Assembly (NCBI GenBank): GCA_965216155.1
Contig: CBDCFD010000007.1
Coordinates: forward strand, 124,001 to 188,000
Direction: 5' to 3'
From: CATOSP01 sp965216155
Lineage (GTDB): Bacteria; Chloroflexota; Dehalococcoidia; Lucifugimonadales; UBA3495
DNA: 64,000 nt
The notes below the pieces were generated by a model. It searched no databases. It saw nothing but the letters and a program-made list of their open reading frames with translations, and was not told where the DNA came from. Both the position numbers and the translations under genes were made by a program. Of the stretch, positions 9,285-17,700 are shown in pieces (within the stretch, counting starts at the first letter, position 1; each line of letters starts with the position of its first letter).

Positions 9285-10271
9285 ATGACCACATCAACCA
9301 CACACCCGGAGGCGGCAGCACAGATGGCCGCGGCTTGCTCCAAGCTTCTTGCCAGTTTCAATGCGGAGCAGCGCGCCAAGGCCACCTACCATTACATGGA
9401 CGGAGAGCGCGTCTTCTGGTATTATCCACCCTTGAACCGTCACGGACTTGCCCTCCGCGACATGACACAGGAACAGCGGGACCTGGCATTTGCACTGATG
9501 GCCAGCGGTCTTACCGATAAGTCCTATGGCCAGGCCAAGATGATCATCGAGCACGAAAACGTGCTCGGCCCCCTGGAAAAAGAGCAGGGACAGGTCACCT
9601 TCGTCAGAGACCCGGAGCTCTATTACTTCACCGTCTTCGGCGAGCCGGGCGGCGAGGAGCCCTGGGGTTGGCGGGTCGAGGGCCACCATGTCTGCCTCAA
9701 CTACAGCATCTGGGGCGACCAGGTAATCTCGGTGACCCCCTTCTTCTTCGGCGCGAACCCCGCCGAAGTCCGCAAGGGGCCTAAGTCAGGGTTGCGGATT
9801 CTGGGTGGAAGGGATGACCTGGCCTTCGAGTTGATGGAAAGCTTGGACTCCGGCCAGCAGAGCCGGGCCATCATTTACGACGAGGCCCCGCTGGACATCC
9901 TCACATACAACAGCTCCAAGGTGTCGCTGCCCAGGGAAGAGGGCCTGCCAGCGTCCCGCATGTCGGGGACGCAGCAGGAGATCATGATGTCCCTGATTAC
10001 CGAGTACGTCAGCCAGGTGCGCGGAGACGTGGCCCAGGCCAAGCTGGACGCCTTCCGCGAGCAGGGGATAGACAACATTCACCTGGCCTGGGCCGGCCCG
10101 GTGGACAAGATGAAGGAACATTACTACCGTCTCCACGGCGGCGACTTCGTGGTCGAGTTCGACAACCGGCAAAACGGCGCCAACCACATCCACTCAGTCT
10201 GGCGCCAAATCGAAAACGACTTCGCGTCCGACGTGCTGAGGGAACACCTGCTCCTGTACCACGTGCTGTAG
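9285..10271 (+). CDS. DUF3500 domain-containing protein
   Basis: 328 residues. The start ATG at 9285 is preceded by GAGGAG at a good distance. Family landmarks are the N-terminal stretch LLASFNAEQRAKATY, then RHGLALRDMTQEQRDLAFALMASGLTDKSY, the FGEPGGEEPWGWRVEGHHVCLNYS block and the C-terminal HIHSVWRQIENDFASDVLREHL. This matches the DUF3500 family, found in bacteria and some eukaryotes without an assigned reaction; I do not assign one. The gene stands alone, with about 297 bp of non-coding sequence upstream, and is followed directly by a hairpin terminator. Confidence 0.88.
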   Translation: MTTSTTHPEAAAQMAAACSKLLASFNAEQRAKATYHYMDGERVFWYYPPLNRHGLALRDMTQEQRDLAFALMASGLTDKSYGQAKMIIEHENVLGPLEKEQGQVTFVRDPELYYFTVFGEPGGEEPWGWRVEGHHVCLNYSIWGDQVISVTPFFFGANPAEVRKGPKSGLRILGGRDDLAFELMESLDSGQQSRAIIYDEAPLDILTYNSSKVSLPREEGLPASRMSGTQQEIMMSLITEYVSQVRGDVAQAKLDAFREQGIDNIHLAWAGPVDKMKEHYYRLHGGDFVVEFDNRQNGANHIHSVWRQIENDFASDVLREHLLLYHVL

Positions 10272-10294
10272 GGGAGGGTTGGATAGCGGAGGCA

Positions 10295-10330
10295 AAAGAA
10301 GAGACCGCCATTGCGGCGGTCTTCTCTCTT
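10295..10330 (+). terminator. Hairpin terminator after DUF3500 gene
   Basis: GACCGCC (10302-10308) and GGCGGTC pair around a short ATTGC loop, with an imperfect outer extension (AAGAAGA/TCTTCT) followed by a pyrimidine run TTCTCTCTT. It lies about 25 bp after the DUF3500 stop. Confidence 0.6.
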
Positions 10331-10334
10331 ATGC

Positions 10335-10354
10335 TGAGAGATGCCTGATACGCG
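10335..10354. repeat. 20-bp direct repeat, copy 1
   Basis: TGAGAGATGCCTGATACGCG here is identical to 13010-13029. At the second site it covers the last codons and stop (LRDA, TGA) of an open frame; here no gene is attached. This copy therefore looks like a leftover 3' end of a related gene, or one side of a duplication or deletion. Confidence 0.8.
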
Positions 10355-10359
10355 CCGGG

Positions 10360-10693
10360 TTAAGTCAATTCGAGGAATGCCCTGCGCTCGTCCTGATGGA
10401 AGGATATCAGATTGCCGTATTGTTCCCGCAGGAGTGATTCGACCTCCGACACCGGGCAGTTGCCGAGGCGGACCCAAATCACTTTGGGGGGGATGTCCGT
10501 AGATGGCGCTCAAACGCGGGAAGTCGGCATCCTTGGTCACGATATTGAAATCATGTTCTTTGGCATAGGCCCAAACTACATCGTCGTCAGCGTCGCCTAG
10601 TCCAACGTCCCTGACGTGGAGCGATTCCGGGTAAAGGTCTTGCAGCATCCCCGTCAACCGGGGAGATAAGTTCTGGTCGAACAATAACTTCAT
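10360..10693 (-). pseudogene. DUF5615 PIN-like toxin, frameshifted at a C7 tract
   Basis: The N-terminal half (MKLLFDQNLSPRLTGML, LHVRDVGLGDADDDVVWAYA, IVTKDADFPRLSAIYGHPP) is a typical DUF5615 (Mut7-C/PIN-like) toxin. After GHPP the frame is lost in a run of seven C on the coding strand (seven G at 10486-10492 on plus). Removing one base restores KVIWVRLGNCPVSEVESLL and a natural stop at 10360-10362, giving about 110 residues, the usual family length. The start overlaps the stop of the DUF433 antitoxin gene (ATGA), the normal gene order for this toxin-antitoxin type. As sequenced, the toxin would be read through into a long non-homologous tail. Confidence 0.82.
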
Positions 10694-11316
10694 TGGGCAG
10701 GCAGCGACATAAACCGCCCGTCCAAGTCAGCCACGAATGCCAGGCAAGCGCGGATGTCTTCTTGCGTCAGGTCAGGAAAATCCGACAGTATTCCATCCTC
10801 GGTCATGCCTGACGCCAGGCATTCCAGGATATCGTAGACAGTGATTCGCAAACCGCGAATACAGGGTTGGCCGCCTCGTTTTCCGGCCTCGACGGTAATC
10901 GTCTGGCCCAATTCGCCGGCGGCTTCCAGGGCCATTTCGCGCTGTTCTAACGCCCGGCTCAATCCGCCGACGGCTTCCAGGGCCAATTTGTGCTGTTCTA
11001 ATGCCTCGCCCAATCCGCTGATGGCCTCAAGGGCCAATTTATGCTGCTCAAGCATCCGGTCCAATCCGCCGGTGGACTCAAGGGCCAACTTGTGCTGCTC
11101 AAGCGCCCGGTCCAATCCGCCGGTGGACTCAAGGGCCAACTTGTGCTGCTCGAGCATCCGGTCCAATCCGCCGGTGGCCTCGAGGGCCAACTTGTGCTGC
11201 TCGAGCAAGTTGACCAATCCGCCGATGACTTCCTGGATCAATTTATGCCGCTCAAGCACCCGGGCTAACCCGCCGGGCACGCCGAAATTCTGCTTCACAA
11301 TATCCTCTTGCCCCAC
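10690..11316 (-). CDS. DUF433 antitoxin with 17-residue tandem repeats
   Basis: 208 residues. The C-terminal about 60 residues are a DUF433 domain (GGQPCIRGLRITVYDILECLASGMTEDGILSDFPDLTQEDIRACLAF), a winged-helix-like fold found in antitoxins paired with DUF5615 toxins. The N-terminal two thirds consist of seven tandem 17-residue repeats of the form GGLDRMLEQHKLALEST, predicted to be helical. Such a long repeat arm on DUF433 is unusual; the domain is commonly a stand-alone protein of about 75-100 residues. The gene is intact while its toxin partner immediately downstream is frameshifted. The repeats might mediate oligomerisation or autoregulatory DNA binding (inference). Confidence 0.82.
   Translation of the reverse strand: MGQEDIVKQNFGVPGGLARVLERHKLIQEVIGGLVNLLEQHKLALEATGGLDRMLEQHKLALESTGGLDRALEQHKLALESTGGLDRMLEQHKLALEAISGLGEALEQHKLALEAVGGLSRALEQREMALEAAGELGQTITVEAGKRGGQPCIRGLRITVYDILECLASGMTEDGILSDFPDLTQEDIRACLAFVADLDGRFMSLPAQ
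10918..11274 (-). repeat. Seven tandem 51-bp repeats in DUF433 gene
   Basis: Seven consecutive 51-bp units each encode a 17-residue helical repeat. The central copies are nearly identical at DNA level (AAGGGCCAACTTGTGCTGCT on plus recurs); the outer copies have drifted. This pattern suggests recent expansion from the middle. Confidence 0.9.
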
Positions 11317-11339
11317 ACTGATAGTAGATTAGAGCTTCA

Positions 11340-11455
11340 TCCTGTTCTAATAGCTGCCCTACCAAAGATTCCAACGCCCCCCCTCCTCTGACTCCCGCAG
11401 CCACTTCCTCAACTCCCGCCTTGCTATCGTCACCGTCACATCTGCCCAATTCTGC
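11340..11455 (-). pseudogene. Relic 3' fragment of a restriction-modification gene
   Basis: On the minus strand this segment encodes VTVTIARRELRKWLRESEEGG and then, after a frame change in a C7 run (11377-11383), ALESLVGQLLEQ. The same C-terminal sequence (LTVTIARRELRKWLRGSEEG, VEGVVGRLLGAR) ends the broken restriction-modification gene at 14765-17913. No other part of that gene is present here, so this is a detached relic or duplicated fragment. Confidence 0.7.
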
Positions 11456-11469
11456 CGTAATCCCTTCAT

Positions 11470-12024
11470 TCAGCGATTGTAGTCGGTCGGGTCGGCGACG
11501 GCGTCATAGTCGGACTGGTACAGCCAATGACACCAAATGTTCAAGCCGGGTATGGACAGACGCCGGTTGCTGCCCGAACTGCGCCAAGCCGCGACTACCG
11601 CATGGCGACTGCCCGGATACCGGTTATGCGTGAACTCAAGTGCCGGGAGTAAATCCGTGTCTGTAGACACCATTACGCCTGTGTCATAGGCGCCATCAAC
11701 CGCCATCGCAACGAAGTCGACGGCCAAGGCGGTGTCGATTCCTTTTTCTTCCGCCCGTTGATTGGGCCAGCCGTGTGGAAACCTGAGTTGGCGGTGGACC
11801 ACAGTTACCCCGTCCGCCTGCCACTTGGCGCATTGCTTCATATGGGCGGCGTATGTCTTAGGTTGCTTGTTCGGGCCGCCTCGTGACTCTATGAGCTTGC
11901 CGAGCTTCGCCGGACCGAATTGTCCGTTGACTGAGGGGCTATCGTTACGGAAGAAGCTCTCCCTGGCGCCCCTGTAGGTGTTTTGCGCATCGATGAACAG
12001 CGCGAGTTTCAAAGGGTCGAGCAT
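11470..12024 (-). CDS. NYN domain (LabA/DUF88-like) protein, putative RNase
   Basis: 184 residues. An N-terminal LALFIDAQNTYRGAR motif supplies the first acidic residue of a NYN/PIN-like fold. GIDTALAVDFVAMAVDGAYDTGVMVSTDTDLLPALEF carries the other conserved aspartates (D..L..D and S.D.D). The arrangement matches LabA/DUF88 proteins, predicted metal-dependent RNases. All acidic motif residues are present, so the gene looks intact in a region where most neighbours are broken. It is transcribed in the same direction as the DUF433/DUF5615 pair, with a relic fragment between. Substrate unknown. Confidence 0.82.
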   Translation of the reverse strand: MLDPLKLALFIDAQNTYRGARESFFRNDSPSVNGQFGPAKLGKLIESRGGPNKQPKTYAAHMKQCAKWQADGVTVVHRQLRFPHGWPNQRAEEKGIDTALAVDFVAMAVDGAYDTGVMVSTDTDLLPALEFTHNRYPGSRHAVVAAWRSSGSNRRLSIPGLNIWCHWLYQSDYDAVADPTDYNR

Positions 12025-12241
12025 AAATCATCGCCAAAAATAAACCCCGCCAGTCAACCTGCCATGCAGACAAGCGGACGACGGGGAACATTGCAGTCTA
12101 GTGTAGTGACTGAACTGGGATTTGTCAACGGAACCGTTGGACGAAATTTCAGAGGTTGCCCTAACCTTGGCCTGTCTCCAGGCGGTGGCGGGACGGTTTC
12201 GTTTCTGATATAACAGGCGGCGAACTTGCCGCTGAATCGGC

Positions 12242-13023
12242 TTGGGACATTTCCGCGAGCGTTTGGCCTGCTCGCCGGGGCGGGAAATAGTCAAAACTAC
12301 ACTAACATTTGAATTGGGCGGGCAGATTGACATTGCGCGTCTGGAAGAAGGCATCAGTGTCTTCCGCCGGCTTGTCTCCGCCCTGACCTCCAGAGCCAAA
12401 GTAACCTGGATTGTCGAAGACTTGCAGCCCGGCAGCGCCGTAGCCACCGTTCGCGGTGAAGCGGAGATTTGACCATAGTTGAAAAAATCGTTGACAGGTA
12501 CGGGGAAATCGGAAAAGCGCTGGAGCGTCAGGAAGCGCCGCGCGATGGCTCGCGGATAACGCAAGCTGTCAACGCGGTCAGAAATCTGGCGGCCTCGGTC
12601 GAGTACGTTCGGTTTGAGACGCCGAACGCCGACTACACGATTTACGGCAACGGAAAGGTCTTGAGCCAACCCGCCACCACGTCCGCCATTGGAGCGGTTA
12701 CGGGCAGGGTGCAAACGCTGAGCAACCGGGCCGGACTGCGGTTCAACCTGTACGAACCCATCTTCGATAAGGCGGTTTCCTGCTACCTGCCCCAGGGGCA
12801 GGTAGAACTCATGCGCGAAGCGTGGGACCGGCGGGCGAGAGTGAGCGGGCGGGTGTCGAGGGAAGCGGCGACAGGGCGGCCAATAGCCATCCGGCAAATT
12901 GTGAAGGTTGAGGTATTGGAGGACGCCGCGCCCGGGTCATGCCGACTGGCCAGGGGCGCAGTTCCGTGGCAGGAAGGCGACTTGCTCCCGGAAGAAGCTG
13001 TGCGCCGCTTGAGAGATGCCTGA
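12242..13023 (+). pseudogene. Conserved unknown protein split by a frameshift at about 12466
   Basis: Frame 1 (12242-12472) encodes TLTFELGGQIDIARLEEGI..VEDLQPGSAVATVRGEAEI and stops. Frame 2 runs from about 12469 to 13023 (MTIVEKIVDRYGEIGKAL..SVEYVRFETPNADYTIYG..IGAVTGRVQTLSNRAGLRFNLYE..RLRDA). Adding one base near 12466 gives GEAEDLTIVEKIVDRYGEI without a break. I recall similar proteins as single polypeptides, so a single-base deletion is the simplest reading. The alternative is two coupled genes, since TTG 12469 overlaps the first stop, but the GGAG upstream is too close for a ribosome-binding site. No function is assigned. The first ORF lacks a convincing start signal. Confidence 0.65.
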
Positions 13024-13029
13024 TACGCG
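13010..13029. repeat. 20-bp direct repeat, copy 2
   Basis: Identical to 10335-10354. Here it spans the codons for the last residues LRDA, the TGA stop and the next 6 bases. Confidence 0.8.
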
Positions 13030-13118
13030 ACGGGCTGCCTAGTCAATGAATGGCAACAGGTAGTCCGAAAGAGTGTGCAATTCGTTAGGGCCTCGTCGTC
13101 TTGGAGAATTACAGCGGT

Positions 13119-13259
13119 TCAGGATTTTTCCGGCGGCTTGGCCTTGGGGCCTGGCGGCTTGGGGGAGTTCGGGTTTGCGCGGGGCGGAGCCACTCTGGGG
13201 GCTGACCCTCGCGGCACAGGGTCTTTCCGTCCTTTGCCGAGCAACTTTAGAAGCGCCAA
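13119..13259 (-). CDS. Putative small Pro/Lys-rich protein
   Basis: A 46-codon frame starts with TTG at 13259, exactly 7 nt after a perfect AAGGAGG (minus strand, 13273-13267). It encodes a short hydrophobic-basic start (ALLKLLGKGRKDPVPRG) and then a Pro/Lys-rich tail (PNSPKPPGPKAKPPEKS). It lies just downstream of, and in the same direction as, the IS-interrupted membrane gene. The strong ribosome-binding site and biased composition support translation; no family is recognised. It could also be a chance open frame in GC-rich DNA. Confidence 0.35.
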   Translation of the reverse strand: MALLKLLGKGRKDPVPRGSAPRVAPPRANPNSPKPPGPKAKPPEKS

Positions 13260-13622
13260 TGGACAACCTCCTTCAAAGACTTGTTCTATTAACTAACCAT
13301 CATAATATCATGGACTGTAGTCGCGCCCCATCCTCCGGGAACGCCGGGATGCCTCGAATTATAGAAGTAGGTATATACGATGACTGACTTGACCCCGGTT
13401 GATACGATGAATTCGCAGGTTTCTTAATGGGATTCTCCCGGTTCTATGATTAACTCGTTTTTGTCCCAGTCGCGCAACGCCTCATCAAGAGTAGGCCACT
13501 GCAAATGCCGGCGCTTCTTATACTCGAATACTTCAGCATACAAGGATTCAACATCCTCATTTGAGACTGGCGATATTATCTGTAAACGGAAATACCCCTC
13601 ACGAAAATCTAGTTTAACCTTA

Positions 13623-14504
13623 GAACCTGTCTACGATCTGTGGAATATGTTAAGTTGAGACTATTACCAAGGCAGGGTAATCATATCTCATTCCTATCCC
13701 AGCGACATTAGCCGGGAGCAATTTGCCCGGATTCTTCCCACGTTGGAGGCGGCCCGCCGACGGACCAAGCCCCGCACCGTGGACTTGTACGACGTTTTCT
13801 GCGGGGTGCTGTACCTCCTGAAAAGCGGGTGCCAGTGGCGGATGCTGCCTGCGGACTTCCCGGATTGGCGCACTGGCTACAAGTATTTCCGGCAATGGAG
13901 TGAGCGGCCCGGCCCGGAGCAAGAATCCATTCTGGAGCAGGTCTTAAAAAAATCGGTTGGCACGGCCCGACGGAGCAATGGTCGAAAAGAGCAGACCAGT
14001 TTCTGCATCGTGGACGCCCAGAGCGTCAGGAACACTGACAGCGCCGAGCACAAGGGCTATGACGCGGGCAAGAAGGTGTCCGGGATCAAGCGTCACATCG
14101 CGGTGGACACGCAGGGGTTGCCCCATGCGATTCACGTGACCACCGCCAACGTTACCGGCCGGGCTGGGGCTTTGGCGATGTTTGACCAACGCCAAGCCGG
14201 CCTGAGCCGGGTGCAGAACGTGCTGGTCGATGGGGGTTACACCGGGAAGCCCTTTGCCGCGGCGGTACAGAGCCTGTTGGGAGCCTCGGTGGAAGTGGTG
14301 AAACGCAATGAACTGCACACCTTCGTGGTGCTGCCTGCCTTTAGCCCCCGTGAAGACGGGGGGATGGGTGGTGGAGCGATCCTTTGCCTGGCTGGAGAAG
14401 TGCCGCCGACTCTGGAAGAACTGCGAGAGAAAGCTGAATACCAGTCTGCAAATGGTGGTTCTTGCCTTCGCGACGCTAATCCTGAAGAGATTGTAAACAG
14501 GCTC
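13623..14504 (+). mobile_element. IS5-type insertion sequence (about 882 bp)
   Basis: Terminal inverted repeats: GAACCTGTCTACGATCT at 13623-13639 and AGATTGTAAACAGGCTC at 14488-14504; the second read in reverse complement is GAGCCTGTTTACAATCT, 14 of 17 matching. Between them lies one IS5-family transposase frame. The right repeat overlaps the end of the transposase reading frame. The element sits inside the membrane-protein gene 13289-14722. TTCT occurs on both gene sides of the insertion and is a weak candidate for a target duplication. Confidence 0.85.
13683..14496 (+). pseudogene. IS5-family transposase, inactivated
   Basis: The N-terminal sequence SHSYPSDISREQFARILPTLEAARRR can be read from 13683, but the expected start codon is ATA; TTG 13743 is the first usable start. 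DDE-type motifs are present: CIVDAQSV and VLVDGGYTG supply the two aspartates in frame. The catalytic Glu block (WVVERSFAWLEKCRRLWKNCERKL, ending LATLILKRL-type at 14496) is in another frame. The frame change occurs at 14340-14370, where an extra stretch holds a perfect hairpin (CCCCCGT/ACGGGGG, loop GAAG). As sequenced, the product would lack its Glu domain, so the element is probably immobile. Programmed frameshifting is known in some IS5 relatives but usually occurs earlier in the gene. Confidence 0.8.
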
Positions 14505-14764
14505 TGAGAACTGTTGTGAAGTGTTGCAGTTGCCGTCAGGTGGACATAGCTGTCGTTGATGATACGGTGGGTTACCGTTTGGGTAATTGTGACGTGGGGG
14601 TTGAAGTCTCGAAATTGCCGCAGCTTATAAATGGCAAATGCGGCGCCTGCTCCTATGGCTGCAATGGTCAAGATTGACTGGACAATTCCCGCCAAGTCCT
14701 TGGCAGCGCCCATATCCATCATAATTGCAAGTTTAGAGTATAGTGGCCACTCTCGTTCCTAATT

Positions 14765-17700
14765 CTACCTCGCCCCCAACAGCCGCCCCACCACCCCCTC
14801 AACCGCCGCCCCCTCCTCCGACCCCCGCAGCCACTTCCGCAACTCCCGCCGGGCTATCGTCACCGTCAGTTTGGCCCCCCGTTCCTGGCGCAGCCGGGCC
14901 AACTGCCGGGCCACTTCCTGGGCTGCCGCCTGGCCCGCTTCCTGGGCTGCCGCCTGGCCCGCTTCGGATATGGCGGCGTGTTGCGGGTTGGCCGGGTCGT
15001 ACTCCGGGATGGGCAGTTTCCACAGGTGTTTGTGTAAATCGCGGGCGCCGAATTGACCTTTGGACATCAGCGGGGTTGCCGCTTCGTAGAGGGTTTGGCT
15101 GTTGATGATGGCGAGAAGATAGTGGGCTTCCTGCATGTCCTTGCACGCAATCCAATAGAGTCATTCGTCAATTATGGCGTTGTCGTCGCCAAGTAACGTC
15201 GCCGTCGGTTCACCGGCAGCGGTATAGGCTATACGAACCGTCCGACCTCCTGGGTTACGTTTCCATTCCAGTTGTGATGATAACTTCCCATAATGGTCTA
15301 AACTCCCCAATAAGTTCAGCTTGTTGGCGGGTGCTTTGTTAATCTGCCAAAGGTCGCTGATAGTCTGACACCGCTCCCGCATCCGCCGCTCCAGTCCCCC
15401 CAGCCGGATACCGTCCACTCTGCTGGTATCGGTGGGTATCTTTGCCTCCAACCGCTTGAAGGGCAAGACTACTTTCAGAGGCTCAAGGGTGGCGTAGGGA
15501 ACTACCGTCTCCCCTAAGTGGATGTCAAAGACGTGCCTGGACTCGATGGTCTGGCCGGTGATGGCGGTGAGGTCGAGGCTGCGCCACGGCTCTTTGTCTT
15601 GCGAACCCCTCCGCGGGTTTACGGTGATGGTCCCGCTGGCCTGTATGATGGCGGGGTTTTCGGTTTCATGGACAAAAACCAGGCAGCGTGGCCGTATGGA
15701 CGCCCCTTGCCGAGAATAACCAGCGTAGGGGGAATCTCCACCCACTGACGCATCCGTAATCCCCACGCTCTCCCGCTCCACGCCGTCCGCGCCGGCCTTG
15801 CCCCGCCAGAGTTCGACGTTTCCGGTCAAAGGCTGCGCTCTGCCACCTGCGCGTAAGCGTTCGGCGAAGGCCACCGACGCCGGAATGGGGAAGAATGTAT
15901 TGGGTTCCAGTTTTTCCAGGTCCCAAGCCGTCTTGTGGCCGAAGTTTACCGCCAGTTCGCGCCCGCTGCTTTCCGCTTTCCAGGCTCCGGTGCGCCACTT
16001 GGCATATTGGCCTGACTGGAGCGCGCTGTGGGGCATTACCATTCCGATGACGCCGCCATCCTTCAAATACAGGTCAACACTGCGGGCAAAGAACAATCCG
16101 GCTACGTCTTGATTGGAAGCGTACCTTCCTCCGGCCCAGATGCCGTCTAGCTCCTTGCTCTGGCGTTCCAACTCGGTACGGAGGATGCTGACCGTCTGGT
16201 TGTAGTTCAGCCAGGGCGGGTTGCCGATGATTATGTCAACCTTGCTGCGGGCCAGGGCCACCGGGCGCACCAGGTTGCGGGTGTAGTAGGCCCAAATGTG
16301 GTCACGGCCCTCGGCGTGGAGCGTTTTCAGGGCCTCGATGGTGCCTTCCAGGGGTTGGCGCTCGGCGGGGTCGGTTATGTGGTTGTCGTCCAGGGCTACG
16401 TGAGGGTCTTCGCCTCGTTCGATGCACTCGGCCACGTCGCCCATCGGGCGTCGAAGTCCTCGGCCCGCTCCACCAGGCTTACCAGAAAGACCAACTCGGT
16501 GTTCCGCTCGTCGTCAACCTGAATCCGCACCTCGCGCTCGGCGAACATGTCCCAGGCGCGGAAGCGCAGTTGCAGCGAGTCGCCAAGGTAGACGGGGATG
16601 GACATGGATGCGTCGAACCCGGCTTGCTGCGCCGCCTCGATTGCGGGGCGGGCGGCCAGGGTCCACGCGGCGCGGGCCAGGTGCGCCGCGACCGGGTGGA
16701 CATCGATGCCGGTCACCGAGACGCGCAGCCGGTCCAAGACCTGCTTGGGGTGGAGGGCGGTCTGACCGGCGGCTTCTATGAAATGCCTGACCGCCTCGGC
16801 GATGAATGCGCCGGAGCCGCAGGCCGGGTCCAGGACTCGCTGGTTGAGCGGGTCGGTGACCAGTTCCCGCGTCATGGCGCGGGCCAGCCAAGCCGGAGTG
16901 TAATACTCGCCCAACTGCCGCCTTTAGTCGGGCGGGATGACCGTTTCGTACAGGATGGCGGCGATGTCGGTGGGGGGGCGCTGCCAGTCGAAGCGGGCGA
17001 CCCGCCGGGCAAGGGTCTGCATGACGGGAAGGCCGCCAACCTCGGCGGGCCAGGCGAAAAAGTCCGATTCCAAAACTCCGGTCAGGCCGGTGGCGCTGCG
17101 GAACTCGCGCCCCTGGAGCAGGTCGGCGGGGTCGGTTTCCGCCTTCCGGGTGATGTCGATTCCGAAGGACGCCTGGACCACCAGGCCAATGACTGCGCCA
17201 AGGTAGGTGTGGCGGACGAACAGGTTGTCCAACTGCTCCGGGCTGCGGGCGATCTCGCCTAGGGCGGTGCGTAAGAGGTCGTGCCACAGCCTTCGCTTGA
17301 CCTCGATGGTCTCGTAACCGGCGTTGGCGCGGTAGAGGGCGGCCAAGGCGTCGATGTCCCGCTGGTAAGACGGGCTGTTGGGGCCAAAGCCCTCCTCGAT
17401 GGCGGCGCGGTCGGGGATGATGTTTTCCAGGGCGACCAGGGCGCGGGCGCGCAGCCACTCGTAGAGAAGATACCACTTGCCGGGGTCTTCCAGGGTGAAG
17501 GCGTAGGGCGCGATGGTCTGGACCGGACCGGCGTGGGGCCAGCGCAGCAGCCAGTATTTGCCGTCGGTCAGGATGCCCATGCGGAGGCTCTTCCCGGCGG
17601 ACTGGGACTGGGCCAGGTAGTCGTCCAACTGTTGGACGTGCTCCGGGTTGGGGTCCGGCCCATTCCCGATGCGCCGCTTGACCTCCACCAGGGTATCCAG

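Larger units (their letters stand above)
13289..14722 (-). pseudogene. Single-TM membrane protein gene interrupted by an IS element
   Basis: The 5' part (from ATG 14722) encodes MMDMGAAKDLAG, a transmembrane segment (IVQSILTIAAIGAGAAFAIY) and FNPHVTITQTVTHRIINDSYVHLTATATLHNSS, then runs into the IS at about 14504. On the far side of the IS the same strand resumes with SKVKLDFREGYFRLQIISPV, SNEDVESLYAEVFEYKKRRH, LQWPTLDEALRDW and LIIEPGESH. An in-frame TAA at 13424-13426 (probably CAA originally) comes next, then ETCEFIVSTGVKSVIVYTYFY, WGATTVHDIMMVS and a final stop at 13289. Without the IS and the nonsense codon the gene would encode about 180 residues. Function unknown; the N-terminal anchor and beta-rich body suggest an envelope protein. 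Confidence 0.78.

Noticed and set aside
9106..9288. 60-codon open frame before the DUF3500 gene
   Set aside because: No ribosome-binding site, no protein-like pattern, and it overlaps the ribosome-binding site of the real gene.
10298..10330. Possible attenuator or CRISPR-like repeat
   Set aside because: A single hairpin with a pyrimidine run after a stop codon; a terminator explains it and no further copies occur nearby.
10918..11274. Tandem repeats as a CRISPR array
   Set aside because: Units are contiguous, without spacers, and stay in one reading frame encoding a helical protein.
12028..12897. Long 289-codon open frame on the minus strand
   Set aside because: It lies opposite the conserved 12242-13023 reading frames, whose sequence looks protein-like; the minus frame is Arg/Pro/Ser-rich without any family pattern.
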